Shown: one piece after another, positions 36,302-45,650 of the stretch | Position numbering within the stretch: position 1 is the first letter of the stretch | Layout of the letters: each line of letters starts with the position of its first letter | Position numbers and translations under genes: made by a program | The notes under the pieces: model-generated | Told to the model about the DNA's origin: nothing | Seen by the model: the letters and a program-made list of their open reading frames with translations, nothing else | Database searches by the model: none | Assembly (NCBI GenBank): GCA_950054255.1 | Contig: CATLOR010000001.1 | Span: 496,001 to 560,000, forward strand | DNA length: 64,000 nt | Direction of reading: 5' to 3' | Source: an uncultured Rickettsiales bacterium | GTDB taxonomy: Bacteria > Pseudomonadota > Alphaproteobacteria > Micavibrionales > GCA-2720935

Positions 36302-37275
36302 AGTGTTTCTCCTTTCTTATTTGCTATTTGTGTACGAAGGGCGGCACGTAATTTGGCTGAGCGTGAACGAGGATTGGTTTGGATTTCTTTTTCGCATGCG
36401 CTCACAGGTTTTTTAGTCAAAACAATGTAAGGTTGCTCGTTCGTTTCTTGTGTTTCTGGACGATATTTATTAAAAGCCTTATGAGGTGCTGTGTTTTCTT
36501 TTAAAAATTTCTTCACGATGCCATCTTCTAAGGAATGGAAAGTGACAACAACTAAACGCCCATTCTCTTTTAATAAAGAAATACTTTGTTCTAGTGCTTT
36601 TTCCAATTCTTTTAATTCGTCATTCACTGCAATTCGTAAGGCTTGAAATGTGCGTGTTGCTGGGTCAATTTTACTTGGTTTTCCTTTGGGAAGGCTCGCA
36701 CGAACAATATCAGCGAGATCAAGCGTTGTTGTAAACGCTGTTTCTTGGCGTCTTGTAACAATAGCTTTTGCAATACGACGTGAGTGGCGTTCCTCGCCAT
36801 AAGTATAAATAATATTGGCTAATTCTTCTTCAGGGAGTGTGTTGACAAGGTCTGCAGCTGTTGACCCCTCACTAGACATACGCATATCAAGAGGCCCATC
36901 AAAACGAAATGAAAACCCGCGTTCTGATTCATCTAATTGCATAGAGGAAACACCAATATCTAAGACGATCCCATCAACAGCATGAATATCATGATCGGCT
37001 AAATGACGTTTCATATCGCCAAAACGACCTTTAATGAACAGGAATCGATCAGAAGCAATATTTGATACTTCTTCAATATAAGGCTGAACACGCGGATCTT
37101 GATCAAACGCGATTACACGACATGTTTCGTTTGTTGTTAAGATGCCTTTTGTATAGCCACCACGACCGAATGTGCCATCAACAATAACCTCATTATCTTT
37201 GGGTGCTAGATATTCAAGAACCTCATCAAGCATCACTGGGATGTGCGCAGATGTGTCTTGAAGAGAAGCATGCAT
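36298..37275 (-). CDS. rsmH: 16S rRNA (cytosine1402-N4)-methyltransferase RsmH (MraW)
   Basis: SAM-dependent methyltransferase that modifies C1402 in the ribosomal P site, 325 aa. HIPVMLDEVLEYLAP, DGTFGRGGYTKGIL (SAM loop) and LDIGVSSMQLDESERGFSFRFDGPLDMRM are typical, as are DPATRTFQALRIAVNDELKELE and VVTFHSLEDGIVKKFL. The ATG at 37275 is preferred; a TTG six bases upstream is in frame and lies nearer to AAGGA. It is the second gene of the dcw cluster, 16 bases after mraZ, overlapping ftsL by four bases. Confidence 0.97.
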   Translation of the reverse strand: MHASLQDTSAHIPVMLDEVLEYLAPKDNEVIVDGTFGRGGYTKGILTTNETCRVIAFDQDPRVQPYIEEVSNIASDRFLFIKGRFGDMKRHLADHDIHAVDGIVLDIGVSSMQLDESERGFSFRFDGPLDMRMSSEGSTAADLVNTLPEEELANIIYTYGEERHSRRIAKAIVTRRQETAFTTTLDLADIVRASLPKGKPSKIDPATRTFQALRIAVNDELKELEKALEQSISLLKENGRLVVVTFHSLEDGIVKKFLKENTAPHKAFNKYRPETQETNEQPYIVLTKKPVSACEKEIQTNPRSRSAKLRAALRTQIANKKGETL

Positions 37276-37291
37276 AATCAAGGCGTCCTTT

Positions 37292-37738
37292 TTAATCTGT
37301 TGTCCGTGAAGGCAGGGTTAATTTTTGTTCTTTAACAGCTGTACGCGCTGTCGCTTTTCTTTTTTCTAAGAGAGTAGGTGCCCAGATCTGGAATTTTGTG
37401 CCCATTCCAATAAAAGCAGCCTCTTCATTAATCTCTGCAAAGTCCAATAAATCCTGAGGCAAGACGATACGTCCATCACCATCAATATTAAGAGGAAGCG
37501 ATTCAGCAAAAATAGCGGTGGCCAAATCATCTTGCGCATCAGAAAACACATCAAATCCGTCAAGGCGTGTACTTAACTCTTCCATACGTGTGACAGAAAA
37601 CCCTTCTAAAGCCTGATGATTACTTGATTTGAAGATAACAAGATTAGGGAGTTCTAGGGCTGTACGAAATGTCGCAGGGACGGAAACCCGACCTTTTTTG
37701 TCTACGCGATTAATGTATGTTGATAAAAATAATCCCAT
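37292..37738 (-). CDS. mraZ: Transcriptional regulator MraZ
   Basis: 148 aa protein with two SpoVT/AbrB-like DNA-binding repeats, first gene of the dcw cluster; in E. coli it represses its own operon through TGGG repeats. The first repeat has YINRVDKKGRVSVPATFRTAL, the second LNIDGDGRIVLPQDLLDFAEI, followed by FIGMGTKFQIW. The C-terminal tail is basic. The ribosome site before the ATG is weak. Upstream I see a long inverted repeat (37788-37866) but no clear array of TGGG boxes. Confidence 0.96.
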   Translation of the reverse strand: MGLFLSTYINRVDKKGRVSVPATFRTALELPNLVIFKSSNHQALEGFSVTRMEELSTRLDGFDVFSDAQDDLATAIFAESLPLNIDGDGRIVLPQDLLDFAEINEEAAFIGMGTKFQIWAPTLLEKRKATARTAVKEQKLTLPSRTTD

Positions 37739-37787
37739 GACCAGACAGAAACACCCAAATTTTGATTTTTAATTCGTTATTCCAAAT

Positions 37788-37866
37788 AAAGGGAAGTGTT
37801 TAGACAGTCATTCGTAAGGAGATAATCGGCTAAGATTGAATACTAATGGCTTGAGCACTTCCCTTT
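37788..37866. repeat. 11-bp inverted repeat in front of mraZ
   Basis: AAAGGGAAGTG at 37788-37798 and its exact reverse complement CACTTCCCTTT at 37856-37866, centres 68 bases apart. Flanks also resemble each other (CCAA four to six bases before AAAGGG on each side). The proximal copy is about 50 bases from the mraZ ATG, a place suited to an operator. Confidence 0.5.
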
Positions 37867-38050
37867 GGCTTGGAAATACGCAGATCGGTTTGATCTGGTA
37901 CTTTCTGGTATATCATGGATTTTTATGGAGAGTCAAGGATCATGAGTCTTTTTTTATGTTTTCCAGAGTCTTGAAACACAGAGAAAACCTAACATTTTTC
38001 CTCATTACTAACAAGCTGTGGAAAGGATAATTTTAACTAAAGAGTCAATT

Positions 38051-38070
38051 TATTACCAAATTTGATAATA
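38051..38070. promoter_or_regulatory. 20-bp near-perfect palindrome, possible operator
   Basis: TATTACCAAATTTGATAATA pairs in nine of ten positions around its centre. It lies in the gap between mraZ and the gene at 38232. Being AT-rich it could arise by chance, but the length is notable. Confidence 0.35.
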
Positions 38071-38231
38071 TATCTATGCGCTACTTTCTGTAAGCTCGTT
38101 TTTGATCTGTTCTTTTTGAGGTCGTATTCCTTTTGTAAAAAAAGAAATAAAATTACGTTTAGTCAGTCCTTGACTTTCTGTTTTCTATAATTTAAAAATA
38201 TGAAAAATCAAATACAAATATGGAGAATAAA

Positions 38232-38627
38232 ATGTCATCAAAAGAGATCACAATTATTGAAATTATAGATTTATGTGCTGAATTTAAAAAGGCATCAGAG
38301 CGGTACGTTGAAACAAGACCCGATTTGAAAGCGAAAGCCACCGAAGTTATGACACCCCTTATACCTGAACTGGAAGAGGTTTTACAAGAATTCTTAATGG
38401 TTTCTCCTGAAGTAATGTCTGGAGGCGAAGAGGCGATAAAACAGGATACAAGCTGTCAAAATACGAATTTAAAGCTAATAGAGATTTTAGCAGGCGCTTT
38501 AGATCAAGTATTTACAAAAGAAGAAATTACGCACTGCTTACCAGAAGGTTTGAAAAGCAATGAAACAGCCGCGCAGCTTTTGGAAAGCCGTAATGCGCCT
38601 AAAATGGCTAAATTATGCCGTTTATAA
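38232..38627 (+). CDS. Hypothetical protein, 131 aa
   Basis: Not recognised. It is an acidic, mostly helical soluble protein with two cysteines; no signal peptide or membrane segment. The ATG at 38232 is chosen because GGAGA is six bases upstream and would itself follow the in-frame ATG at 38220. TATAAT at 38186-38191 may be its -10. It is followed after 33 bases by another unknown gene on the same strand, likely one operon. Confidence 0.65.
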   Translation: MSSKEITIIEIIDLCAEFKKASERYVETRPDLKAKATEVMTPLIPELEEVLQEFLMVSPEVMSGGEEAIKQDTSCQNTNLKLIEILAGALDQVFTKEEITHCLPEGLKSNETAAQLLESRNAPKMAKLCRL

Positions 38628-38660
38628 TACAGAAAACATCATAGAAGATAGGATAAAAAA

Positions 38661-39206
38661 ATGACACAAGAAACAACATATTCATTACGCGAGCTATTAA
38701 CACCCTATGCGGATAAAATTGTTAATATGAAAGAAATCAAAGAGCTTGCTAAAAAAATTCGAGATACAGAATTCACAGCATCTGAAAAAGCACACTATGC
38801 TTTAGTCACTAAACCTGCAAGTTGGGTTGCCGGCATTAGGATAGGGCTTAAGCTTGCTTTCAATGAAGCGTCTAGAGAATGGTTTTTAGATAATACGATG
38901 GAAAGCTTACAGGGTAAAGATAGCTACATTAAAGTATCAAGTATGCTAAAATTGCTCGATATGGTAATGTCTGTTGATAAAAAACCGACATCGGCTATGC
39001 AAAGTAAAATTTTGCTCATGACAGCGTGCGCAATCGCTTTGGCTGAAGATTTCTCTGATGAAGAAAAACGTCTAGAACATAGAATCTTTACACTGAGTCA
39101 TAAACGAGAGCTGGAACAGATCTCTATGGTGGCAAATGGTATTCGCTCTGGATTTCGCACAGAAGAGAAAAGATATAACAAAGCGAATAAAAATAAGATC
39201 AGATAG
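38661..39206 (+). CDS. Hypothetical protein, 181 aa, overlapping the 3' end of rnpB
   Basis: Not recognised. It is a helical soluble protein; residues 50-70 (ASWVAGIRIGLKLAF) are moderately hydrophobic but charged, so not clearly membrane. The C-terminus is very basic (TEEKRYNKANKNKIR). AGGATAAAAAA lies before the ATG. Its last ten bases overlap the 3' strand of the P1 helix of the convergent RNase P RNA gene, so both 3' ends are constrained by each other. Confidence 0.65.
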   Translation: MTQETTYSLRELLTPYADKIVNMKEIKELAKKIRDTEFTASEKAHYALVTKPASWVAGIRIGLKLAFNEASREWFLDNTMESLQGKDSYIKVSSMLKLLDMVMSVDKKPTSAMQSKILLMTACAIALAEDFSDEEKRLEHRIFTLSHKRELEQISMVANGIRSGFRTEEKRYNKANKNKIR

Positions 39207-39561
39207 CCTATAAGCCGGGTTCTGTACTCTAAAAGAGCGATGATCATTCATCTAAGGCCGAATGTTACCAAGCGGCTCATGCAACCTACCCGCGTGACAA
39301 TGCGGAAAACATTATGTGCCACGCCTATTTGGTCTTGCTCCGGATGGGGTTTAGAGATGCCTTTTCCATTACTGAAAAAGCGGTGGTCTCTTACACGCAC
39401 CATTTCACCCTTACCTTAAAAAAGGCGGTATCTTTCTGTTCCACTTTCCCTGATTTGCTTAAAAATAAACAAACCGCCGGGCGTTACCCGGCATCCTTTT
39501 TCCGTGGAGCCCGGACTTTCCTCAGCCCTCGAAAGGGCCGCGATCATCCAGCTATCTGATC
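39197..39561 (-). ncRNA. rnpB: RNase P RNA (bacterial type A)
   Basis: Catalytic RNA that cuts tRNA 5' leaders. Minus strand carries the conserved GAGGAAAGTCCGGGCTCC near the 5' end (plus 39506-39523) and ACAGAACCCGGCTTAT near the 3' end. The ends are set by a perfect 11-bp P1 helix: GATCAGATAGC at the 5' end (plus 39551-39561) and GCTATCTGATC at the 3' end (plus 39197-39207), giving about 365 nt. A TATAAG -10 lies just upstream. Exact mature ends are inferred from P1 pairing. Confidence 0.95.
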
Positions 39562-39567
39562 CAAGTT

Positions 39568-40065
39568 TTAGCTTATAGCGGTTTTTCTGAATTTATGCCA
39601 TGGAAAATGTGGTCCAGGGTCATTTTTACGAGATGGCGCAATTTGATCATGTCCTAGAATATAATCATCTTTGATAGGATGGCGTGTTTTCATGGTGTTT
39701 AGTAAAGTTTCTAAAGCTTCTATTTGTAACTCTTCAAAAGGTACGTTGAAAGCTTCTCCACCATTAACATCTTTGTTAAGGAGCTCAATCCCGATAGAAC
39801 AATAATTTAAATTTTGACGGCCATCCCATTCAGATATTCCTGCGTGAAAAGCCCGTTTCTCTTCATTCACAAGACGATAAATTGTTCCGTCATGATCAAT
39901 TAAGTAATGAGCACTCACCTCATATTTACCCTCAGGGCAGGGTTTTTGTAGAATGGCTAAGGCTTCATCCAAAGGAAGTGCCATCGCATGGATAATCACC
40001 ATGTCCACAACCTGTCCTTCAGGACGGTCATCAAAGTTCGGAGAGGGAGAATCAATTATGTTCAT
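39568..40065 (-). CDS. N-acetylmuramoyl-L-alanine amidase, AmpD-like
   Basis: 165 aa zinc amidase of the amidase_2 family, cleaving MurNAc-L-Ala bonds. It lacks a signal peptide, so it is probably cytosolic like AmpD and acts on recycled anhydro-muropeptides. Zinc and catalytic residues are visible in MVIIHAMA (His), IGIELLN (Glu) and GHDQIAPSRKNDPGPHFPW (His and Asp, with Lys). AHYLIDHDGTIYRLVNEEKRAFHAG is the family core. It reads towards rnpB, whose -10 is inside its 3' end. Confidence 0.88.
   Translation of the reverse strand: MNIIDSPSPNFDDRPEGQVVDMVIIHAMALPLDEALAILQKPCPEGKYEVSAHYLIDHDGTIYRLVNEEKRAFHAGISEWDGRQNLNYCSIGIELLNKDVNGGEAFNVPFEELQIEALETLLNTMKTRHPIKDDYILGHDQIAPSRKNDPGPHFPWHKFRKTAIS
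39572..39577 (-). promoter_or_regulatory. -10 element for rnpB
   Basis: Minus-strand TATAAG ends ten bases before the predicted RNA 5' end at 39561, correct spacing for a start near the P1 helix. It lies inside the last codons of the upstream amidase gene. No good -35 is seen at 16-18 bases. Confidence 0.5.
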
Positions 40066-40148
40066 AATTTTACTATAGTGATTATTTGTATTTATTTTTA
40101 GAAAAATTTTTACTTCAGTGCTTTTTAGAGGATTGGTGATATCAAGGC

Positions 40149-40177
40149 TTGCAAGTTTGGATTTGAAGCGGTATAAA
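40149..40177 (+). promoter_or_regulatory. Sigma70-type promoter of the cytochrome oxidase operon
   Basis: TTGCAA (40149-40154), a 17-base spacer and TATAAA (40172-40177), 75 bases before the ctaC ATG at 40252. The 186-base gap after the amidase gene otherwise contains only the FNR-type box. Confidence 0.65.
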
Positions 40178-40178
40178 T

Positions 40179-40192
40179 TTGATCGAGATCAC
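40179..40192 (+). promoter_or_regulatory. FNR/FixK-type box overlapping the ctaC transcription start
   Basis: TTGATCGAGATCAC matches the FNR/Anr/FixK consensus TTGAT-N4-ATCAA in nine of ten defined bases. It starts one base after the -10, covering the expected start site, a position typical of repression. Confidence 0.55.
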
Positions 40193-40251
40193 TTGGCTTG
40201 ATCTTGTTAAAAAACAACAATAATTTAAATATAGTGAAAGATTGTTTTCTC

Positions 40252-41037
40252 ATGAAGAATTTACGCACTTTTTTCTTTACTGCACTGGCTGTTATATTGA
40301 CAGCGTCTGTAGCTCATGCAACAGGTCAACCAGAGCCATGGCAATTAAATTTCCAAGCACCCGTTACTGAAATTCATCAAAAAGTGTGGGATTTTCATAC
40401 AATTCTTCTTTATGTGATTACAGCTGTAACGATTTTCGTTATGGGTCTTTTATTATATGTAATGATCCGTTTTCGTAAAAAAGCTAATCCAAAACCATCA
40501 ACAACATCTCATAATGTTGTCATCGAAATTATCTGGACATTGGTACCTGTTTTAATTTTGATCGTGATCGCTATTCCTTCTTTCCGTCTTTTATATCTTC
40601 AAAATGATGTTCAAGATGCAGAAATGACGATTAATGTGAGTGGGTATCAATGGTATTGGGGGTATGAATACCCTGATCATGGTGGGTTTTCTTTCTTAAG
40701 CTATATGGTGCCTGATGAAGATCTAAAAGAAGGGCAACCACGTCTTCTTCAAACAGATACAGAAATGGTGATCCCTGTTAATACAAAAGTACGTCTTGTT
40801 ATCACTGGTAAGGATGTGATTCATTCATGGGCAATCCCGGCTTTTGGTGTGAAAAAAGACGCCGTTCCTGGACATTTCAACGAAATTTGGTTTGAAGTGA
40901 ATAAAGAAGGCACATATTACGGTCAATGTTCTGAGATTTGTGGAACTGGGCATGGATATATGCCGATTACAGTGCGCGCAGTATCTAAAGAAGAATTTCA
41001 AAAATGGATAGAGTTCGCACAAGACGAATATTCTTAA
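40252..41037 (+). CDS. ctaC: Cytochrome c oxidase subunit II
   Basis: 261 aa, electron-entry subunit of an aa3-type oxidase. A signal peptide (MKNLRTFFFTALAVIL, cut near AHA-TG) is followed by two membrane helices (about residues 45-70 and 90-112). The cupredoxin domain has the aromatic stretch GYQWYWGYEYP and the CuA site: His in VIHSWAIPAFGVKKDAVPG, then CSEICGTGHGYM (Cys-x3-Cys-x3-His-x2-Met). The ATG at 40252 is chosen to give the signal peptide. It heads the oxidase operon behind a promoter and FNR-type box. Confidence 0.97.
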   Translation: MKNLRTFFFTALAVILTASVAHATGQPEPWQLNFQAPVTEIHQKVWDFHTILLYVITAVTIFVMGLLLYVMIRFRKKANPKPSTTSHNVVIEIIWTLVPVLILIVIAIPSFRLLYLQNDVQDAEMTINVSGYQWYWGYEYPDHGGFSFLSYMVPDEDLKEGQPRLLQTDTEMVIPVNTKVRLVITGKDVIHSWAIPAFGVKKDAVPGHFNEIWFEVNKEGTYYGQCSEICGTGHGYMPITVRAVSKEEFQKWIEFAQDEYS

Positions 41038-41055
41038 AACACGTATAAAATTTAA

Positions 41056-42642
<1,587 letters not shown>

Positions 42643-42647
42643 TAGGT

Positions 42648-43541
42648 ATGAATAGTGTGAGTATTTCACAAGAAGATGCGCAAACAGCTCATCAAAGCAC
42701 AGCATCTGATTATTTTGAGCTTTTAAAACCACGGGTGATGAGCCTCGTGGTTTTTTCTGCTATTGCAGGTGTTGTTATGGCACCAGGGGCGCTTCATCCG
42801 TATCTGGCCTTTATGTCTGTCTTTATGATTGCACTGGGCGCTGGGGCATCAGGGGCGCTTAATATGTGGTATGACCGTGATATTGATGCGATCATGACTC
42901 GCACACAAAAAAGACCCCTTCCTCTTGGAAAGATTACACCAGACGATGCTTTGTTTTTTGGTATTGTATTAACGATTTTATCTGTTGGATTTTTAGGGTT
43001 AGCGACAAATTGGGTTGCAGCAGGGTTATTGCTGTTTGCATCCTTTTTCTATGTTGTAATTTATACGATGTTTTTAAAGCGTCGAACACCTCAAAACATT
43101 GTGATTGGTGGCGCCGCAGGGGCTTTTCCTCCTATGATTGGCTGGGCGGCGGTTACAGGTGAAATTACACTTGAATCCCTTATTTTATTTGCCATTATTT
43201 TCATGTGGACACCACCACATTTCTGGGCTTTGGCTTTATATAAATGTAAAGACTATGAACGCGTTGGTGTGCCGATGATGCCGAATGTCGCTGGGGAGCG
43301 TTCAACCAAAATTCAAATGCTTTTATATACACTTTCTTTGTGGCCATTAACGCTTGCACCTTATTTCTTGGAAATGGTTTCAAGCTATTATCTTATTGGT
43401 GTTTGTCTTTTAAACCTTGTCTTTACACTAAGCTCTGTTGCCGTTCTACGAGAGAAGGAAGGCTATGATCAAGCGAAGAAAATGTTTGGATTTTCTATTC
43501 TTTATTTATTTTTAGTCTTTACTTTTATGATGATTTTTTAA
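42648..43541 (+). CDS. ctaB: Protoheme IX farnesyltransferase (heme O synthase)
   Basis: 297 aa polytopic UbiA-family enzyme that farnesylates heme b for the aa3 oxidase. Nine hydrophobic segments. The first Asp-rich site is NMWYDRDIDAIMTRTQKRPLP and the second conserved loop is PPHFWALALYKCKDYERVGVPMMPNVAG. It starts five bases after ctaD. No ctaA (heme A synthase) is in this operon, so that gene must lie elsewhere if heme A is made. Confidence 0.97.
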   Translation: MNSVSISQEDAQTAHQSTASDYFELLKPRVMSLVVFSAIAGVVMAPGALHPYLAFMSVFMIALGAGASGALNMWYDRDIDAIMTRTQKRPLPLGKITPDDALFFGIVLTILSVGFLGLATNWVAAGLLLFASFFYVVIYTMFLKRRTPQNIVIGGAAGAFPPMIGWAAVTGEITLESLILFAIIFMWTPPHFWALALYKCKDYERVGVPMMPNVAGERSTKIQMLLYTLSLWPLTLAPYFLEMVSSYYLIGVCLLNLVFTLSSVAVLREKEGYDQAKKMFGFSILYLFLVFTFMMIF

Positions 43542-43562
43542 TGATAGACAAAGGACATTCTT

Positions 43563-43682
43563 GTGACTTCTCCAAATTTAGACCCTAATCAGAAGAAAAA
43601 AAACTATATTGTTTTAGCCATTCTTGTCGCGATCATGATTGGGCTTTTTACATTAACATTAGTTAAAATGGGCGCTCGATGA
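43563..43682 (+). CDS. 39-residue single-span membrane protein between ctaB and ctaG
   Basis: GTG start with AAAGGA and a seven-base spacer before it. The short product has a polar N-terminus (TSPNLDPNQKKKNY) and one membrane helix (IVLAILVAIMIGLFTLTLV), then ends KMGAR. Small proteins of this shape occur at the same place (ctaB-x-ctaG) in other alphaproteobacterial oxidase operons, sometimes called CoxF or CtaK. A role in oxidase assembly is inferred from position alone. It is too short to be found by length filters. Confidence 0.75.
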   Translation: MTSPNLDPNQKKKNYIVLAILVAIMIGLFTLTLVKMGAR

Positions 43683-43697
43683 TAAGGCATTATTTTT

Positions 43698-44279
43698 ATG
43701 GACTATCAAGAGAGAAATAAAAAAAACCTTCTTTTGTTATTTAAGTTAATGATCATTGTTGTTGCTATGGTCGCGTTATCTTTTGCCTCTGTTCCCTTAT
43801 ATAATTTATTTTGTAAGGTCACAGGCTATGGCGGAACAACGGGGGTTTCAAACGCGGTATCAGATGTTATTCTAGAGAGAAAAGTGAAAGTTCGTTTTCA
43901 TGCAGAAACAGCCCTAGATTTACCATGGTATTTTGAAGCAGAACAAAATGATATCACAGTTCAACTTGGACAAGGTGGATTAGCGTCTTTTGTTGCCCGT
44001 AATGAAGCGAGCTACCCTGTTGGTGGTACAGCTATTTTTAATGTGACACCGTTGAAAGCGGGAAAATATTTTAAAAAAATTCAATGTTTTTGCTTTGATG
44101 AGCAAATTTTAGAAGCGGGACAAGAAGTGCATATGCCAGTTTATTTTTATATTGATCCCGAGATGGACCAAGATCCTTTTTTAAAAGATATAAAAACGAT
44201 TACGCTTTCTTATAATTTCTTTAAAGCAGAAAGCGATTCCTTGGACAAAGCATTAGATCGCTTTTATGAAGAAGAATAA
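43698..44279 (+). CDS. ctaG: Cytochrome c oxidase assembly protein CtaG (Cox11)
   Basis: 193 aa copper chaperone that delivers copper to CuB of subunit I. One N-terminal membrane helix (about residues 10-32) ends in SFASVPLYNLFCKVTGYGGTT, a family hallmark. The copper-binding pair lies in KIQCFCFDEQ (Cys-Phe-Cys). The domain faces the periplasm. It lies between the 39-residue protein and ctaE; a 122-base gap follows in which no gene is seen. Confidence 0.97.
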   Translation: MDYQERNKKNLLLLFKLMIIVVAMVALSFASVPLYNLFCKVTGYGGTTGVSNAVSDVILERKVKVRFHAETALDLPWYFEAEQNDITVQLGQGGLASFVARNEASYPVGGTAIFNVTPLKAGKYFKKIQCFCFDEQILEAGQEVHMPVYFYIDPEMDQDPFLKDIKTITLSYNFFKAESDSLDKALDRFYEEE

Positions 44280-44401
44280 TGGTAAAAGAAAATCAAAAGC
44301 TTGCAAAAATGACGTAATTGTTTATAAATAATTAGGATAAAAGTTTTATACTTTTCCACAAAAAATCCTATTCAGATTAATTTTTTTCGAGAAAATAAAC
44401 T

Positions 44402-45232
44402 ATGGCAAATAAGATTGAATATACAACAACTGGTAAGAAACATCCCTATCATTTAGTTGACCCTAGCCCTTGGCCATTATTGGCTTCATTAGCAGCAGGA
44501 ATCACAGCTGCTGGGGCCGTTATGTTCTTTCATGATACAGAGCTTTTTGGTGTATCTGTTGGGAGCAAAGGATTGATTGCCGGTTTTATTGGCTTGCTAT
44601 TAATTGCTTTTTTCTGGTGGAAAGACATTATTCATGAAGCATTTGTTCAGCGCGCACATTCAAAAATTGCAAAAATTGGTATGCGCTATGGTATGGCACT
44701 TTTTATTGCATCTGAAGTTATGTTCTTTGTTGCATTCTTTTGGGCGTTTTTTGCGGCCAGTTTATTCCCAACCGATGCTATTGGAGGGATTTGGCCTCCC
44801 GCTTCCGTTGAAACAATAGAGGCTTTTGATCTTCCTTTATTGATGACCATGATTCTTCTTCTCTCTGGCTGTACAGTTACATGGGCGCACCATGCTATTG
44901 TAGAAGGCCATAACAAAGAAGCGGCGAAAGCACTTGGTATTACAGTTCTTTTAGGGATTGTGTTTACAGGCTTTCAATTATTTGAATATCAACATGCGAC
45001 ATTTGGGTTTGCTGAGAATGTTTATGGCGCTACTTTTTATATGGCAACTGGTTTCCACGGGTTCCACGTTTTAGTTGGGACAATCTTTCTAGCTGTGTGC
45101 TGGTGGAGAACTGTTAAAGGTCATTTTACAGCCGATGATCATTTCGGATTTGAAGCAGCTGCATGGTATTGGCATTTTGTTGATGTTGTTTGGCTTTTCC
45201 TATTTGTTGCTGTTTATGTTTGGGGTGCTTAA
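44402..45232 (+). CDS. ctaE: Cytochrome c oxidase subunit III
   Basis: 276 aa, seven membrane helices. HPYHLVDPSPWPLLASLAA at the N-terminus, RYGMALFIASEVMFFVAFFWAFFAASLFP (with the conserved Glu), VTWAHHAI and the end FEAAAWYWHFVDVVWLFLFVAVYVWG are standard. It stabilises the oxidase core. AT-rich sequence with no obvious ribosome site precedes the ATG (AATAAACT), and 122 bases separate it from ctaG; no separate promoter is clear. Confidence 0.97.
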   Translation: MANKIEYTTTGKKHPYHLVDPSPWPLLASLAAGITAAGAVMFFHDTELFGVSVGSKGLIAGFIGLLLIAFFWWKDIIHEAFVQRAHSKIAKIGMRYGMALFIASEVMFFVAFFWAFFAASLFPTDAIGGIWPPASVETIEAFDLPLLMTMILLLSGCTVTWAHHAIVEGHNKEAAKALGITVLLGIVFTGFQLFEYQHATFGFAENVYGATFYMATGFHGFHVLVGTIFLAVCWWRTVKGHFTADDHFGFEAAAWYWHFVDVVWLFLFVAVYVWGA

Positions 45233-45235
45233 TCC

Positions 45236-45619
45236 TTGAAAGAGGATGATATCTCAAATTCAATCATAAAAGATCTAAAGCACGCTTTGTGTTGTCGATG
45301 TCCTCGATGTCGTAAAGGGTCTATCTATAATGGGTTTATAACACTTACCAAACAGTGCTCACAATGTGGGTTTGAGATTTCAAAGCATGATAGTGGTGAT
45401 GGACCTGCTGTTTTTCTTATTTTTGTTTTGGGGTTTTTAATGGTCCCTTTGGCCTTAGTTGTTGATTATGTGTGGCAACCTGCGCTTTGGGTTCATTTAT
45501 TATTATGGCCTGTTTTAGGATGCGCTCTTGTGATTGGGCTCTTGCGTCCTGTTAAAGCATATGTGATGATATTACTCTATCGCTATCGTCCAGATATGTG
45601 GGATGATACTTCTTTTTAA
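45236..45619 (+). CDS. DUF983 family membrane protein
   Basis: 127 aa. The N-terminus has paired zinc-finger-like cysteines (CCRCPRCRKGSIYNGF ... CSQCGFEISKHD), then two membrane helices. DUF983 genes commonly lie next to ctaE in alphaproteobacteria; a role in oxidase assembly is suspected but unproven. The start is a TTG at 45236, three bases after ctaE; no ATG lies upstream of the Cys motif, so a non-ATG start is needed. The end precedes the SURF1 gene by 31 bases. Confidence 0.88.
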   Translation: MKEDDISNSIIKDLKHALCCRCPRCRKGSIYNGFITLTKQCSQCGFEISKHDSGDGPAVFLIFVLGFLMVPLALVVDYVWQPALWVHLLLWPVLGCALVIGLLRPVKAYVMILLYRYRPDMWDDTSF

Positions 45620-45650
45620 TATAATAGAATTTTTAACAAGGCGCGTTCTT

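Larger units (their letters stand above)
37739..38231. other. 493-bp intergenic region between divergent mraZ and an unknown gene
   Basis: No convincing gene. It holds the inverted repeat at 37788-37866, the 20-bp palindrome at 38051-38070 and, before the plus-strand gene at 38232, a perfect TATAAT at 38186-38191 (the matching -35, around TCAGTC 17 bases upstream, is weak). A 64-codon plus-strand open frame at 37836 has no ribosome site and an odd composition. The region should contain the promoter of the dcw cluster, but I cannot point to it with confidence. Confidence 0.6.

Noticed and set aside
37739..37760. Possible MraZ TGGG repeat array before mraZ
   Set aside because: Only one TGGG and a partial TGG are visible on the minus strand, without the regular spacing of MraZ boxes.
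37836..38030. 64-codon plus-strand frame in the mraZ intergenic region
   Set aside because: No ribosome site, composition rich in Trp, Phe and Leu unlike the neighbours, and it overlaps the inverted repeat that looks regulatory.
39314..39559. 81-codon frame opposite rnpB
   Set aside because: It covers the RNase P RNA, whose conserved structure explains the sequence.
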